Assembly (NCBI RefSeq): GCF_011038645.2 | Contig: NZ_CP064955.1 | Location: forward strand, 1,426,001-1,490,000 | Source: Corynebacterium qintianiae | Lineage (GTDB): Bacteria; Actinomycetota; Actinomycetes; Mycobacteriales; Mycobacteriaceae | Direction of reading: 5' to 3' | Length of the DNA stretch: 64,000 nucleotides | In this document: positions 9,440-21,723 of the stretch, piece by piece | Position numbering within the stretch: the stretch's first letter is position 1 | Layout of the letters: each line of letters begins with the position of its first letter | Made by a program: the position numbers and the translations under genes | The notes under the pieces: generated by a model | What the model saw: only the letters and a program-made list of their open reading frames with translations | Databases searched by the model: none | Told to the model about the DNA's origin: nothing

Positions 9440-10231
9440 TCACTTGGAGGAGACGGATCTCATCGTACTGAGGGCGATCTTGTGCGCCCGCCGGGTGCCC
9501 GCGATGGCGCCGACGGCATCCATCGTCCACGGCTCTCCGTCCGGCCCCGTGACCACCGCACCGGCGCAGCGCGCGAGCAGTATCCCGGCGGAGTTGTCCC
9601 ACAGGTGCGGTGAGAAACTCACCGCTGCCTGGTAGATGCCCTGGGCGACGAAGGCGAAGTCGACACCGACGGAACCGGAGATGCGCGGGCGTAAATCCGT
9701 GTCGGCCAGAGTGGCGATCATGTTGAGCCGCACGTCCGCCGGGTAGCGTTCGGAATCGGGCGAGCGGACGGAGCCGACACCCACCTGAGAAGCCGCAGTG
9801 GTGTCGGAGCCGATCCGCGGCAGGGCTTGGCCGTTGAGGTGGACGGCGGAGCCCTCCACCCCGGTCAGCCGCATATCCATGAGCGGGATGTCGGTGATCG
9901 CCACCGCCGGCTGTCCGTCGCGGATCAGCGAGACCAAGATCGAACAGTTCGGATTACCCGATGAGTAGTTCGACGTACCGTCGATAGGGTCGACGATCCA
10001 GCAGGCCGAGGAGTTCAGATCGCCGCCCTGCTCCTCGCCGTAGACGGGGATGCCGGTCTCCTGGGACAGGCGGGTGCGCATGAGGGACTCGATCGCGATG
10101 TCCGCCTCCGTGGCGAAATCCCCGGATGCTTTGAACAGTGCGGGCGCCGCGCCGAGATGGGAAATGAATAGCTCGCGCGCCGAAGCGACGACAGACTCCG
10201 CAATCTCCAGGTACTGCTCGTTGCTATCCAT
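9440..10231 (-). CDS. impA: Inositol monophosphatase family phosphatase
   Basis: A 263-residue Mg-dependent sugar phosphatase. Metal-binding motifs are visible: [21 protein letters not shown] (D-P-I-D-G-T) and HLWDNSAG. Likely substrates are myo-inositol 1-phosphate, for inositol lipids and mycothiol, or histidinol phosphate. The position between hisA and hisF makes a histidinol-phosphatase (HisN-like) role plausible but unproven; corynebacteria also have other family members. It starts at ATG 10231 and ends 14 bases before hisF. Confidence 0.88.
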   Translation of the reverse strand: MDSNEQYLEIAESVVASARELFISHLGAAPALFKASGDFATEADIAIESLMRTRLSQETGIPVYGEEQGGDLNSSACWIVDPIDGTSNYSSGNPNCSILVSLIRDGQPAVAITDIPLMDMRLTGVEGSAVHLNGQALPRIGSDTTAASQVGVGSVRSPDSERYPADVRLNMIATLADTDLRPRISGSVGVDFAFVAQGIYQAAVSFSPHLWDNSAGILLARCAGAVVTGPDGEPWTMDAVGAIAGTRRAHKIALSTMRSVSSK

Positions 10232-10265
10232 ATCGCTACTTTAGCCGTAGTAGAACTCGCGGGTA

Positions 10266-11030
10266 TCAGAACTCGCCGCGCATCGCCGAGTCGGCTGCCG
10301 CGTCGACCGCTTGCAAAACCTCGCGCAGAGTGAAGCGGTGCTCGTACAGCGCCTTGCCGATAATGACGGAATCAATGCCTTCGTCCGCGCAGCGCGCAAT
10401 CTCGAGAACGTCGTCGATCGTGGAGACCCCTCCGCTCGCGGTTACGGAAGCGTCGGTGGCCGCCGAGACGTCCCGGAGCAGCTCGACGTTGGGCCCGGTC
10501 AGCGTGCCGTCGCGGCTGACGTCAGTGACCACGAAGCGGGCGCACCCGGCCGCGTCGAAAAACTCGACCACCTCCCACAGGTCGCCGCCGTCGGACGTCC
10601 AGCCGTCACCCTTGGTACGCCACTGGCCGTTCTCCTCGCGCACCGCGATGTCGACGGCGATGGCGTCGCCGTAGCGCTTGATCGCGTCCACCGTCCACTC
10701 CGGGTTCTTCAGCGCGGCGGTGCCGATGTTCACACGCTTCGCACCGGTTGCCAGCGCCCGCTGCAGCGAGACGTCATCGCGGATTCCGCCGGTCAGTTCT
10801 ACGTTGATGCCGAGCGCGCGGGTGATTTGCGCCATGAGCTCGTGGTTGGACCCGCGCCCGAAGGCGGCATCCAGGTCCACGAAATGCAGCCACTGTGCGC
10901 CCTCGTCGCGCCACCGTTCAGCGGCTTCAAGAGGCGCGCCGTAGCTCTTTTCGGTGCCGGCCTCGCCTTGGTCCAACCGCACCGCCTGACCGTTGACGAC
11001 ATCTACGGCGGGAAGAAGTGTGAAACTCAT
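10266..11030 (-). CDS. hisA: Phosphoribosyl isomerase HisA (PriA lineage)
   Basis: A 254-residue barrel isomerising ProFAR to PRFAR. Catalytic aspartates are D10 (LLPAVDVVNG) and D174 (VSRDGTLTGPN). R18 and W144 (GDGWTSDGG) are kept from the PriA family, which in many actinobacteria also does the TrpF reaction. The residue aligning with PriA Arg143, important for the TrpF substrate, is D142 here. That fits the histidine-only form reported for corynebacteria, though this is an inference from one position. ATG 11030 gives the canonical MSFTLLPAVDV start. Confidence 0.95.
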   Translation of the reverse strand: MSFTLLPAVDVVNGQAVRLDQGEAGTEKSYGAPLEAAERWRDEGAQWLHFVDLDAAFGRGSNHELMAQITRALGINVELTGGIRDDVSLQRALATGAKRVNIGTAALKNPEWTVDAIKRYGDAIAVDIAVREENGQWRTKGDGWTSDGGDLWEVVEFFDAAGCARFVVTDVSRDGTLTGPNVELLRDVSAATDASVTASGGVSTIDDVLEIARCADEGIDSVIIGKALYEHRFTLREVLQAVDAAADSAMRGEF

Positions 11031-11040
11031 GCGAACGAGT

Positions 11041-11691
11041 CTAACGGAGCGTACGGACCCAGTTTCGCAGAAGAGCCAAGCCCGCCTCACCCGACTTCTC
11101 CGGGTGGAACTGGGTGGCCCACAGTGGGCCGTTCTCTACCGCCGCCACAAAGCGATCCCCACCGTGCTCGGCCCACGAGACCGCCGGAGGCGCGATGAAC
11201 TCGTCGGCCTCCATGTCCCACGACCGCACACCGTAGGAGTGCACGAAGTAGAAGCGGGTCTCAGGATCGCACCCGGCAAACAGCTCGGAGCCATCCGCGG
11301 CATCCACCGTGTTCCATCCCATGTGGGGCAGCACGGGGGCCTTGAGCTTATCGACGACCCCCGGCCATTCGACGAGCCCCTCCGTGTCCACGCCATGCTC
11401 GACCCCGTGCTCGAACAGCACCTGGAAGCCGACGCAGATCCCCAGCACCGGGCGCCCGCCCGCGAGCCGCTGCCCGATGGCGCGCGGGCCGTTCACCGCC
11501 CGCAGGCCCTGCATGCAGGCGGCGTACGCGCCGACCCCCGGGACAACGAGCCCGTCGGCCTCGACGGCGAGCTTCGGGTCGTCAGTGACGGTGACGGCAG
11601 CTCCGACGTGCTCCAGCGCGCGCTGGGCGGAGCGGATGTTCCCGGCGCCGTAGTCAAGTAGCACAACGGTGGGTGAAGCGGTCGCAGTCAT
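11041..11691 (-). CDS. hisH: Imidazole glycerol phosphate synthase glutaminase subunit
   Basis: A 216-residue class I glutamine amidotransferase that feeds ammonia to HisF. The triad is visible as C86 in GICVGFQ and H196/E198 in FHPEKSG. Other family motifs are [22 protein letters not shown] and FVHSYGV. ATG 11691 gives this family N-terminus; the frame is open further upstream, but that part lies inside the transporter gene. The stop is ten bases before hisA. Confidence 0.97.
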   Translation of the reverse strand: MTATASPTVVLLDYGAGNIRSAQRALEHVGAAVTVTDDPKLAVEADGLVVPGVGAYAACMQGLRAVNGPRAIGQRLAGGRPVLGICVGFQVLFEHGVEHGVDTEGLVEWPGVVDKLKAPVLPHMGWNTVDAADGSELFAGCDPETRFYFVHSYGVRSWDMEADEFIAPPAVSWAEHGGDRFVAAVENGPLWATQFHPEKSGEAGLALLRNWVRTLR

Positions 11692-11702
11692 AGTTGACCA
11701 GT

Positions 11703-13016
11703 CTAGCGCCCGGGCCGTTTGTGCTTGACGTTTCTCCGCAGCGTCTGCACGGCTCTCAGACGCACCGCCAAGTTGTTGACCTCCGTGACGCGGTGGCGTC
11801 CCAGCCAGTAGTCCGCCAAGGTGATCGCGACACCGACCGAGACGACGACGCCGGCCACGCCGAACATGGGCGCCATCGACATCGAGGCCAGCATCATGCC
11901 GTAGATGGTCGAACCCAGGCCCGTTCCGCTGTCGAAGGAAACGTTCCACATGGCGGAGGCTTCCGACGCCTTGGACTTGGGAAGGCGGTAGAACAACATG
12001 GTCAAAGACTCGTTCTGCACCGCGCCGAAGCCCGCGCCGTAGAGGAACGCGGCGAGCAGGAGCCACCACACAGAGGCCTCCATCCACAGTACGGCGGCGA
12101 TGGTGAAGATGCCGATCGCGGCGCACACCTGGAACGGAATGAGCACCGTGCCGGGGATGCCGCGGCGGTCGAGCACCACTCCGGCGTAGTAGCGCGAGAT
12201 CATCGCGGCGAAGTTCATCACGGCGAGCAAGATTCCACCGAAAGCCGCACCTGCTGTCGGATCAAGGTCGCGCACACTGACGGGCAGGAAGTTGGTCACC
12301 GCGCCGTAGGCGGTGGTGACGAGCGTGAGCGCCAGCATGGGCACCGCGACGAGGCGCCACAGGGGCACGCGCACCGAGGTCAAGTCCGCCATGTCCGGGT
12401 CGGCCTGGGGTACTTCCGGGATCTGGAGGCACACCGCGAGGCCGGCGAGACCGATGACGGTGGCGAGGATGTAGACCGGCTCGTACCCGACTTGCTCCGC
12501 CAGCGCGAGCCCGGAGGGCAGCGCGACCATCTGGGAGAACCCGACGCTGAGCCCGAAGATGCCCGTGGTGCGGCCGAGCAGGCGCAGGGGCACGAGCTCG
12601 GTGATGATGGCGGCCTCTGCCACGGACAGCGCGCCGAAACCGATGCCACGCACGACGCTGACCGCGAGCACGATCACCGGATCCATCCCCAGCGCGTAAC
12701 CTAGCGCCGGCAGGCCAAGGAGCAATGAGGCAACCGCGATGACGGCGCGGTAGCCGTAGCGGCGCAAAAGACGGGGCACGAACAGCTGGGTGATCACGGT
12801 CGCCGCCATGAACGCGCCCGTCGACCCACCGGCGAGTGTCTCCGATCCACCGGAGTCGAGTACCGCGGTGGGCACGACCGGAAGCAGCAGCGCCCACGCG
12901 CCGAATGCCGCGGCCACCGCGACAAGTGTCGCCACGAGCCCGCGCGCTCTCCAGGGTGAGGTGACCGCGTCGACTTCCTCAGGCGTAAGCACGCCCCGAG
13001 CACGCTCTCGCGCCAT
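11703..13016 (-). CDS. Major facilitator superfamily transporter
   Basis: A 437-residue protein with about 12 hydrophobic helices in two halves separated by a polar loop near residues 200-220. An MFS-like RRYGYRAV loop follows helix 2 and VLDRRG occurs in the second half. The substrate cannot be told from sequence; drug/arabinose-efflux-type MFS proteins look similar. It sits inside the histidine operon between the 62-residue membrane protein (stop and start adjacent) and hisH, so it is co-expressed with histidine biosynthesis. Export of an amino acid or intermediate is a possibility, not a demonstrated role. Confidence 0.85.
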   Translation of the reverse strand: MARERARGVLTPEEVDAVTSPWRARGLVATLVAVAAAFGAWALLLPVVPTAVLDSGGSETLAGGSTGAFMAATVITQLFVPRLLRRYGYRAVIAVASLLLGLPALGYALGMDPVIVLAVSVVRGIGFGALSVAEAAIITELVPLRLLGRTTGIFGLSVGFSQMVALPSGLALAEQVGYEPVYILATVIGLAGLAVCLQIPEVPQADPDMADLTSVRVPLWRLVAVPMLALTLVTTAYGAVTNFLPVSVRDLDPTAGAAFGGILLAVMNFAAMISRYYAGVVLDRRGIPGTVLIPFQVCAAIGIFTIAAVLWMEASVWWLLLAAFLYGAGFGAVQNESLTMLFYRLPKSKASEASAMWNVSFDSGTGLGSTIYGMMLASMSMAPMFGVAGVVVSVGVAITLADYWLGRHRVTEVNNLAVRLRAVQTLRRNVKHKRPGR

Positions 13017-13205
13017 CTATCCCATCGCTCCCGTCATGGACACCAGAGCCAGGCATAGAGCGAGCGCGGCAGCGAGGCCGAGCACCACGGTCAACAGCGT
13101 GTTCCCGTTCCGGTAGGCGGACCACACGCCGCCGATCAGCAGCCCCGCGACGAGGAAACAGACCAAAACCCACATGCCGCCGGCGACGCTAAAACCCTGC
13201 GGCAT
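13017..13205 (-). CDS. Small two-helix membrane protein in his operon
   Basis: A 62-residue protein with two hydrophobic segments (about residues 9-28 and 36-58) separated by a short YRNGN turn. I do not recognise a characterised family. Its ATG follows the hisB stop immediately and its stop abuts the MFS start, so it is locked into the operon between hisB and the transporter. It could be an accessory to that transporter; nothing in the sequence proves it. Confidence 0.7.
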   Translation of the reverse strand: MPQGFSVAGGMWVLVCFLVAGLLIGGVWSAYRNGNTLLTVVLGLAAALALCLALVSMTGAMG

Positions 13206-16258
<3,053 letters not shown>

Positions 16259-16281
16259 GGCGGTCTCCTTTCTGTCGCCCT

Positions 16282-16287
16282 ATTGTA
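16282..16287 (-). promoter_or_regulatory. Candidate -10 box for the his operon
   Basis: TACAAT (5 of 6 match to TATAAT) lies 24 bases upstream of the hisD ATG. It implies a leader of about 16 bases, too short for a his-type attenuator. No convincing -35 box is visible. Confidence 0.4.
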
Positions 16288-16311
16288 TTCCCCGGTAGAC
16301 GCGCACGGCGC

Positions 16312-16340
16312 TTTACCCGGCGCACCGCACGGCTTATGCT
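16312..16340 (+). promoter_or_regulatory. Candidate promoter for the YbjN-domain gene
   Basis: TTTACC, a 17-base spacer, then TATGCT (each 4 of 6 to consensus), about 62 bases upstream of the GTG at 16403. Start would be near 16347. It is divergent from the his operon promoter. Confidence 0.35.
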
Positions 16341-16402
16341 CGACCTACGCGGCGGCCGGCCACCACGGCCCGCCGTTTCCGACTTGAGTTAGGGAGGTAG
16401 CC

Positions 16403-17470
16403 GTGGGCAAGCACAGCGCGTCTGACCACCCGCAGGAGGGCACAGGCCAGCCCGGCGAGGTCACCCTCGACCGGGTCACCGCGGCCCTGACCAGCTTGGG
16501 CCTAGACGCGGTGGAGACCGTCAGCCACCCCGACCGAATCGTCGTCCCCGCCTACGCCTTCGTGGCCACGCTGTGGATCTCCTACGACAAACCTCTCATG
16601 CTTGTCGCCGACTTTGCCGAGCGCATCCCCACCGACTTCGCCCATTCCACCTCACTGGCCATGTTCATCAACGAGTGGAACCGCGACAAGGTCGGTCCCA
16701 CCGCGTCATTCAGTCTCATGGACTCGGGTGACGTGGGGGTCAGCCTGCGCTACGGGGTGAGAATCCGGTGCGGTCTGACTGACGATCAGATCATGGCGGA
16801 GCTTGCCGACGCCTTCGAACACGCCGCAGCATTTTCCACCCAGCTGCGGGAGAAGTTCCTTCCCGTCGAGTTCGACCAGCCGCTGCCACCCGCCCTCGCC
16901 CGAGCTCAGGACGCGGAGGCGCTCCTCGGCCGCCATCCGGCGGAGCGCCACCTGCCGCGCGGTGAGCACCGGGAGTTCGCCGACATCCATGACGTGCCGG
17001 ACTTGTATCAGGAGCGTGATTGCGACCCGGTGGAGCCCGTGGACCTCGAAGCCCTTGCGGACTCCCTCGAGATGCTCGACTTCACGTTTTCCCTGGCCAC
17101 GGAAGACATCATCACCACCGGGGTCAACGGCATCGCGTTCGCCGTGTGCATCGATGCCGGCCACTACGCCCGGGTCACCGCCATGTGGGACACCGGAACC
17201 GACGCCGACGAGGGCTTCCTCCCCCTGTGGCTCGTATGCAACGACCTCAACGAGCAGTCGGCCGGGTTACGCGCCTACATCCTGGACAACGATGGCGACC
17301 TCCACCTCCACGTGGAGACGACCTGCCTTGCCAGCGAGGGCCTCTCCCCCGACCAAAGGCACAACTACGTGATCACGTCGTTCGTCTCCATTCTCGGCGC
17401 GGTGGACCACATCACGACGCAGATGAAGGGGGACTCGGCCGTCCGGTGGCCCGGCGCGGGCGAAAGTTAG
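16403..17470 (+). CDS. Tandem YbjN-domain protein
   Basis: A 355-residue cytoplasmic protein containing what look like two YbjN-like sensory/chaperone-fold domains, about residues 22-155 and 215-345, joined by a polar linker. Each half has the pattern of a helix (VTAALTSLGLDAVE; LADSLEMLDFTF), strands, and a segment resembling FINEWNRDK / VCNDLNEQS. YbjN folds resemble type III secretion chaperones and have been linked to stress and motility in E. coli; the role in actinobacteria is unknown. The GTG start has AGGGAGG upstream. It is divergent from hisD and its stop overlaps a convergent gene by 4 bases. Confidence 0.75.
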   Translation: MGKHSASDHPQEGTGQPGEVTLDRVTAALTSLGLDAVETVSHPDRIVVPAYAFVATLWISYDKPLMLVADFAERIPTDFAHSTSLAMFINEWNRDKVGPTASFSLMDSGDVGVSLRYGVRIRCGLTDDQIMAELADAFEHAAAFSTQLREKFLPVEFDQPLPPALARAQDAEALLGRHPAERHLPRGEHREFADIHDVPDLYQERDCDPVEPVDLEALADSLEMLDFTFSLATEDIITTGVNGIAFAVCIDAGHYARVTAMWDTGTDADEGFLPLWLVCNDLNEQSAGLRAYILDNDGDLHLHVETTCLASEGLSPDQRHNYVITSFVSILGAVDHITTQMKGDSAVRWPGAGES

Positions 17471-18003
17471 CCCTCAATTAGCGACGTTTGCGTTTTGCGG
17501 ATCTCCTGTAGTTCTGCAATGACTGTCAGTAGGTAGAACGTAAGAGCCGCCACGAACGGGCCCGCCAGCCACCCCACCCCGGGCCGCAGGGGTGGAACGA
17601 ACGTGAACGCCGCACCCCCCGCAAAGGGCGAGTTGAGGGCTGGGGCGTGGGGCGAGGCGTGTAAAAGGTCCGCGGACCAGCCGCCGAAAGTGACCACGGC
17701 GAAAGCCGCAGCCCCCGCGCAGGCGCTGACCCACAATAGGGTAGGCAATCCCGTCAGGCCGCGAAGGTGAGCCGCGGCCGCGATCAGCATCCCGAGGGCG
17801 GCGCTCAACAGCGCGAACCCGCCGAACGACGCGAACTCGACGTTTGCGGGGCTGGCGATCTGGTCAACCAGGTAGGAGCCCTCTGCGAGCTCTCCGACGT
17901 ATCCGGGGCGCGTCAAACCCCATAGGGCACCCGCAACGGATCCGGCCACCAGCGCGATCACAAGCAGCTGAGCCCACGCACCGGGAGTGGAGGCTATTTT
18001 CAC
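17467..18003 (-). CDS. Four-helix membrane protein of unknown function
   Basis: A 178-residue protein with hydrophobic segments at about residues 11-30, 58-80, 87-106 and 143-163, and a short cytoplasmic C-terminal tail. I do not recognise the family. It starts 13 bases after the preceding lipoprotein stop on the same strand, so the two are probably co-transcribed; the pair may act together at the envelope. Its stop overlaps the convergent YbjN gene. Confidence 0.65.
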   Translation of the reverse strand: MKIASTPGAWAQLLVIALVAGSVAGALWGLTRPGYVGELAEGSYLVDQIASPANVEFASFGGFALLSAALGMLIAAAAHLRGLTGLPTLLWVSACAGAAAFAVVTFGGWSADLLHASPHAPALNSPFAGGAAFTFVPPLRPGVGWLAGPFVAALTFYLLTVIAELQEIRKTQTSLIEG

Positions 18004-18016
18004 CGGAATGCGGGCC

Positions 18017-18694
18017 CTAGCTGCAGAGCTTCCAGCGCCCGTCTTCGCGTTCGAAGATCTGGACTTGGGTGTCCGTCCCGTTCTCGTTAGTCACGGTGGC
18101 GTTGGCTGAGGCGCGGTTGCCGTCGATCTTCACGTCGGTCACGGAGACGTCGCTCTTCGGCAGGCTGATACCCTGGCCAGCCTGCGCCTGCATGCGAGCC
18201 GCCTGTTCAATCTGGTCCAAGGTGTAGCCGGAGCGCTTCATCTCCTCCTGTGCGGGCTCCGTGACCTTTCGACAGGAGTTCTCTAGGAGCACGCGGGTCC
18301 ACTTCTCCGGGCTCGGCGGGTTTAGCGAGGCGTACATGGTGTCCTGCATCTGCTGCCTGTCCGCCTCGGTGCCCGCGGTGCCGCTCTGCAGCGGCTCGTG
18401 GTTCGGGGGCTGGAAGTTCGGGTCCTCGAAGGGGTTCGACAGCGTCGCACCCGCCGCCGCAGCTCCCGCCGCCGGATCCTGCGGTTTATCACCCGCAGTC
18501 GTCGGCTCGTCGGTGGGACTGACGGAAGGCGCCGGCTCTTGGGCGCTCGAGGTACTGGTGTGGGTGGAGGTTTCAGTTGCGGTCGCGTTGACCACCGTGG
18601 TGTCATCCTTGTCGGACCCGCAGGCGGTGAGTGACAGCGCAAATGCAACCGTCGATACCGCGGAAACCGTTCTAGCACCGGTAGAAAACTTCAC
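18017..18694 (-). CDS. Putative lipoprotein
   Basis: A 225-residue exported protein with a signal peptide and lipobox LTAC (Cys25). A Thr/Ser/Pro-rich low-complexity stretch (about 28-75) follows, then a folded domain that ends in an NTF2-like or DUF4878-like strand pattern (VQIFEREDGRWKLCS). C141 and C224 could form a disulfide outside the cell. The GTG start is preceded by AAGGAG. It is probably processed by Lgt and LspA, both encoded in this window. Function is not known. Confidence 0.75.
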   Translation of the reverse strand: MKFSTGARTVSAVSTVAFALSLTACGSDKDDTTVVNATATETSTHTSTSSAQEPAPSVSPTDEPTTAGDKPQDPAAGAAAAGATLSNPFEDPNFQPPNHEPLQSGTAGTEADRQQMQDTMYASLNPPSPEKWTRVLLENSCRKVTEPAQEEMKRSGYTLDQIEQAARMQAQAGQGISLPKSDVSVTDVKIDGNRASANATVTNENGTDTQVQIFEREDGRWKLCS

Positions 18695-18860
18695 AGCCCA
18701 TACTCTCCTTCGAAGGGCTACGGCAGAATGCCACGCCCTATCGCTTTTTTAATTCCCTCAATAATAACAGTGGCCCCCTTGGCAGGCTGTTGTCTGCAGG
18801 TGCAAATCTTCTGGGTACTCGCTGTGAGAAACGCGGGACCTTCGCACCGGTATCACCCGG

Positions 18861-18866
18861 TAATGT
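18861..18866 (+). promoter_or_regulatory. Candidate -10 box of the TetR gene, leaderless transcript
   Basis: TAATGT ends seven bases before the ATG at 18874, and there is no ribosome-binding sequence. Transcription would start at or next to the start codon. The surrounding bases hold an imperfect direct repeat of CCGGTA (18847-18862) that could be an operator. The rest of the 18695-18873 gap has an AT-rich stretch (18745-18768) likely to serve the divergent lipoprotein gene. Confidence 0.35.
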
Positions 18867-18873
18867 CTCCCTT

Positions 18874-19443
18874 ATGCAACTGTCACGCGAGTCCATCAGT
18901 CGGGCTGCCCTAGGCATCCTCGACGAGTACGGCCTCGCCGACGTGACGATGCGGCGCGTCGCCTCCACCCTCGGAGTCGCACCGGGGGCGCTCTATTGGC
19001 ATATCGAGAACAAGCAGGAGCTCATCTCGGCCATCGCGTCGCTCATCGTCAGCCCGCTTATCGACGCACCCGCTCACTGCTCCCCCGCAGAGCTATGTAC
19101 GCGCCTCAGAGACACCCTCCTCGGGCATCGGGACGGCGCAGAAGTGGTCATCACCGCAATGTCGCAGCCAGGATCGGCGGTCGCGGCGTCTCTGACGCAT
19201 CTCATGCGGGCGGCGGTCGAGCGGGAGCTCGAGGGCGCGGAGATGGGGGCGTCGACAAGCGATCGCCGCTCGGCAGCGGACGGGTTGCTCTACATGACAC
19301 TGGGCGCGACCACCGTCCACCAGTCCGCATCGCAACTCGCCGAGGCCACCGGGGAGCTGCCGGCGGCGGGGCGGGTGGCCGGGCCCGAGGTAGGCCCGGC
19401 AGTCTCCTTCCTCGTGGCGGGGCTGCGGGGCGGCTCCGCCTAG
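18874..19443 (+). CDS. TetR-family transcriptional regulator
   Basis: A 189-residue regulator. The N-terminal helix-turn-helix is clear: ISRAALGILDEYGLADVTMRRVASTLGVAPGALYWHIENK follows the TetR layout, with a recognition helix around GVAPGALYWH. The C-terminal ligand domain is Ala/Gly-rich and not assignable. ATG 18874 matches the family N-terminus and a closely spaced -10 box; the open frame upstream to 18790 would add an unrelated 28 residues. It is divergent from the lipoprotein gene and upstream of glgX, so either could be a target. Confidence 0.88.
   Translation: MQLSRESISRAALGILDEYGLADVTMRRVASTLGVAPGALYWHIENKQELISAIASLIVSPLIDAPAHCSPAELCTRLRDTLLGHRDGAEVVITAMSQPGSAVAASLTHLMRAAVERELEGAEMGASTSDRRSAADGLLYMTLGATTVHQSASQLAEATGELPAAGRVAGPEVGPAVSFLVAGLRGGSA
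19248..19260 (+). repeat. Copy of over-represented 13-mer GGCGTCGAYAAGC
   Basis: Exact copy, C variant, inside the TetR gene, read as Ala-Ser-Thr-Ser. A one-mismatch copy in the opposite orientation lies 190 bases upstream (19056-19068). Confidence 0.65.
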
Positions 19444-19479
19444 AGCGGAGTGCAGCACGGCGCGAGCTTGGGGCGGGCC

Positions 19480-19488
19480 TGCTATACG
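19480..19488 (+). promoter_or_regulatory. Candidate extended -10 promoter of glgX
   Basis: TGCTATACG (TG-n-TATACG, extended -10 form) ends 10 bases before the glgX ATG. This implies a leader of only a few bases, and no ribosome-binding site is visible. The -35 region is weak. Confidence 0.4.
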
Positions 19489-19498
19489 ATTAGGCCCC

Positions 19499-21703
19499 AT
19501 GACTGACGTGAACGCACAACCCAGTGCATCAAATGTCGTGGTGTGGCCGGGATCGGCCTACCCGCTCGGATCGACCTATGACGGCGCCGGCACCAATTTC
19601 GCCATATTCTCCGCCGTCGCCGACAAGGTCGAGCTCTGTCTGATCGACAAACAGGGCGTTGAAACCCGCGTCGAACTCGAAGAACTGGACAACTTCGTGT
19701 GGCACGCCTACTTGCCGGGTGTGACCCCCGGGCAGCGCTACGGCTACCGCATCCACGGCCCATGGGACCCGCAGAGCGGCAAGCGCTGCGACCCCAGCAA
19801 GCTGCTCGTCGACCCTTACGCCCGCGCGTTCGACGGCGAGTTCGACGGCCATTCCTCCCTCTTCTCCTACGACATCAATGCGACGGAGCCCGGCACCGGC
19901 CGCAACGAGGAGGACTCGCTCGGCCACACCATGCTGTCGGTGGTGATCAACCCCTTCTTCGACTGGGGCGACGACCGCTCCCCGCGCATCCCGGACGAGG
20001 AGACGGTGATCTACGAATGCCACGTCAAGGGTATGACCCAGACTCACCCGGACGTGCCGGAGAGCATGCGCGGCACCTACGCGGGCATGGCACATCCAGT
20101 GGTCATCGACTACCTCAAAGATCTCGGAGTCACCTCCGTCGAGCTTCTGCCTGTCCACCAGTTCCTGCAGGACGACCGCCTGCGCGACCTGGGCCTGCGC
20201 AACTACTGGGGCTACAACACGTTCGGGTTTTTCGCCCCGCAGCAGGACTACGCCTATTCGGAGAAACCGAGCGACGTCGTCGCCGAGTTCAAGGGCATGG
20301 TGCGCGCCTTCCACGAGGCCGGTATGGAGGTCATCCTCGACGTGGTTTACAACCACACCGCCGAGGGCAACCACCTGGGCCCGACCATCGCGTTCCGCGG
20401 CATCGACAACGAGGCGTACTACCGGCTTGTCGACGGTGACAAGTTCCACTACATGGACTACACCGGCACCGGTAACTCCTTCAACGTGCGCGACCCGCAC
20501 TCCCTGCAGTTGATCATGGATTCGCTGCGCTACTGGGTCTCCGAAATGCACGTCGACGGCTTCCGCTTCGACCTCGCCTCCACCCTGGCCCGCGAGTTCT
20601 CCGACGTGGATCGCCTGGCAACCTTCTTCGACCTGGTCCAGCAGGACCCCGTCGTATCCCAGGTCAAGCTCATCGCCGAACCGTGGGACGTGGGTGAAAA
20701 CGGTTACCAGGTGGGCAACTTCCCCGCCCTGTGGAGCGAGTGGAACGGCAAGTACCGCGACACCATGCGCGACTTCTGGCGCGGTGAGCCCTCCACCCTC
20801 GGCGAGTTCGCCTCGCGCCTGACCGGTTCCTCCGACCTGTACCAGCACAACGGCCGCCGCCCGACGGCGTCGATCAACTTCATCACCGCCCACGACGGCT
20901 TCACCCTCAACGATCTCGTGTCCTACAACGAGAAGCACAACGAGGCGAACATGGAGAACTCGCGCGACGGCGAGAGCCACAACCGCTCGTGGAACTGCGG
21001 CGTCGAGGGCCCGACAGACGACCCCGAGATCGCGCAGCTGCGCGCCCAGCAGCGACGCAACTTCCTCACGACCCTGCTGCTGTCCCAGGGCACGCCGATG
21101 ATCGCTCACGGCGACGAGTTCGCCCGCACCCAGGGCGGCAACAACAACGTCTACTGCCAGGACAACGAGATCGGCTGGATGAACTGGGACCGGCTCGAGG
21201 AAGCGGAGGAGCTGCACGACTTCACCCGCCGCCTCATCGCCATCCGCAAACAGCACCCGGTGTTCCGCCGCCGCCGCTTCCTCGAGGGTGGCGCGCTGGG
21301 CAACGACGTCATGCACCGCGAGATCGCGTGGCTGGTGCCGTCCGGCAAGCTGATGAAACGCGAGGACTGGGACTTTGCCTTCGGCAAGGCGCTCATGGTT
21401 TACCTCAACGGCGACGCGATCTCGGAGCCGGACCGCCGCGGCCAGCGCGTATCGGACGACTCCTTCATCCTCATGTTCAACGCCCATTTCGAAGACATCG
21501 GGTTCACGCTTCCCGAGAAGTGGCTCGGGTCCAAGTGGGAGGTTCTGATCGACACCACGGAGCCTCTGGGATACCCGGTGGACAAGGACGCGGTCGAGGC
21601 GGGTGCGACTATCGACGTCCCGGCGCGCTCAACGATCGTGCTCAAGCAGATCGAGCCCCCGGTGCTCGACACCGATAGCGAGCGCGCAGAGGTTGCACTC
21701 TAG
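19499..21703 (+). CDS. glgX: Glycogen debranching enzyme GlgX
   Basis: A 734-residue GH13 isoamylase-type enzyme that hydrolyses alpha-1,6 branches, typically of glycogen already shortened by phosphorylase. An N-terminal CBM48-like domain (about residues 18-125) precedes the barrel. Catalytic residues are D358 in VDGFRFDLA, E394 in IAEPWDVG, and D466 in FITAHDGFTL. YWGYNTFGFFAP and DVVYNHTAEG are conserved regions. It acts with GlgP, and its maltodextrin products could feed TreY/TreZ encoded nearby. The exonuclease-like gene follows after 20 bases. Confidence 0.96.
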   Translation: MTDVNAQPSASNVVVWPGSAYPLGSTYDGAGTNFAIFSAVADKVELCLIDKQGVETRVELEELDNFVWHAYLPGVTPGQRYGYRIHGPWDPQSGKRCDPSKLLVDPYARAFDGEFDGHSSLFSYDINATEPGTGRNEEDSLGHTMLSVVINPFFDWGDDRSPRIPDEETVIYECHVKGMTQTHPDVPESMRGTYAGMAHPVVIDYLKDLGVTSVELLPVHQFLQDDRLRDLGLRNYWGYNTFGFFAPQQDYAYSEKPSDVVAEFKGMVRAFHEAGMEVILDVVYNHTAEGNHLGPTIAFRGIDNEAYYRLVDGDKFHYMDYTGTGNSFNVRDPHSLQLIMDSLRYWVSEMHVDGFRFDLASTLAREFSDVDRLATFFDLVQQDPVVSQVKLIAEPWDVGENGYQVGNFPALWSEWNGKYRDTMRDFWRGEPSTLGEFASRLTGSSDLYQHNGRRPTASINFITAHDGFTLNDLVSYNEKHNEANMENSRDGESHNRSWNCGVEGPTDDPEIAQLRAQQRRNFLTTLLLSQGTPMIAHGDEFARTQGGNNNVYCQDNEIGWMNWDRLEEAEELHDFTRRLIAIRKQHPVFRRRRFLEGGALGNDVMHREIAWLVPSGKLMKREDWDFAFGKALMVYLNGDAISEPDRRGQRVSDDSFILMFNAHFEDIGFTLPEKWLGSKWEVLIDTTEPLGYPVDKDAVEAGATIDVPARSTIVLKQIEPPVLDTDSERAEVAL

Positions 21704-21723
21704 CGCTCAAGGAGAGTGAATAA

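Noticed and set aside
19529-21487. A 652-codon minus-strand frame opposite glgX, and similar long antisense frames at 1889-3136, 28957-30126 and 36565-38124
   Set aside because: All lie opposite clear family members and show the skewed His/Arg/Gly/Val composition of shadow frames.
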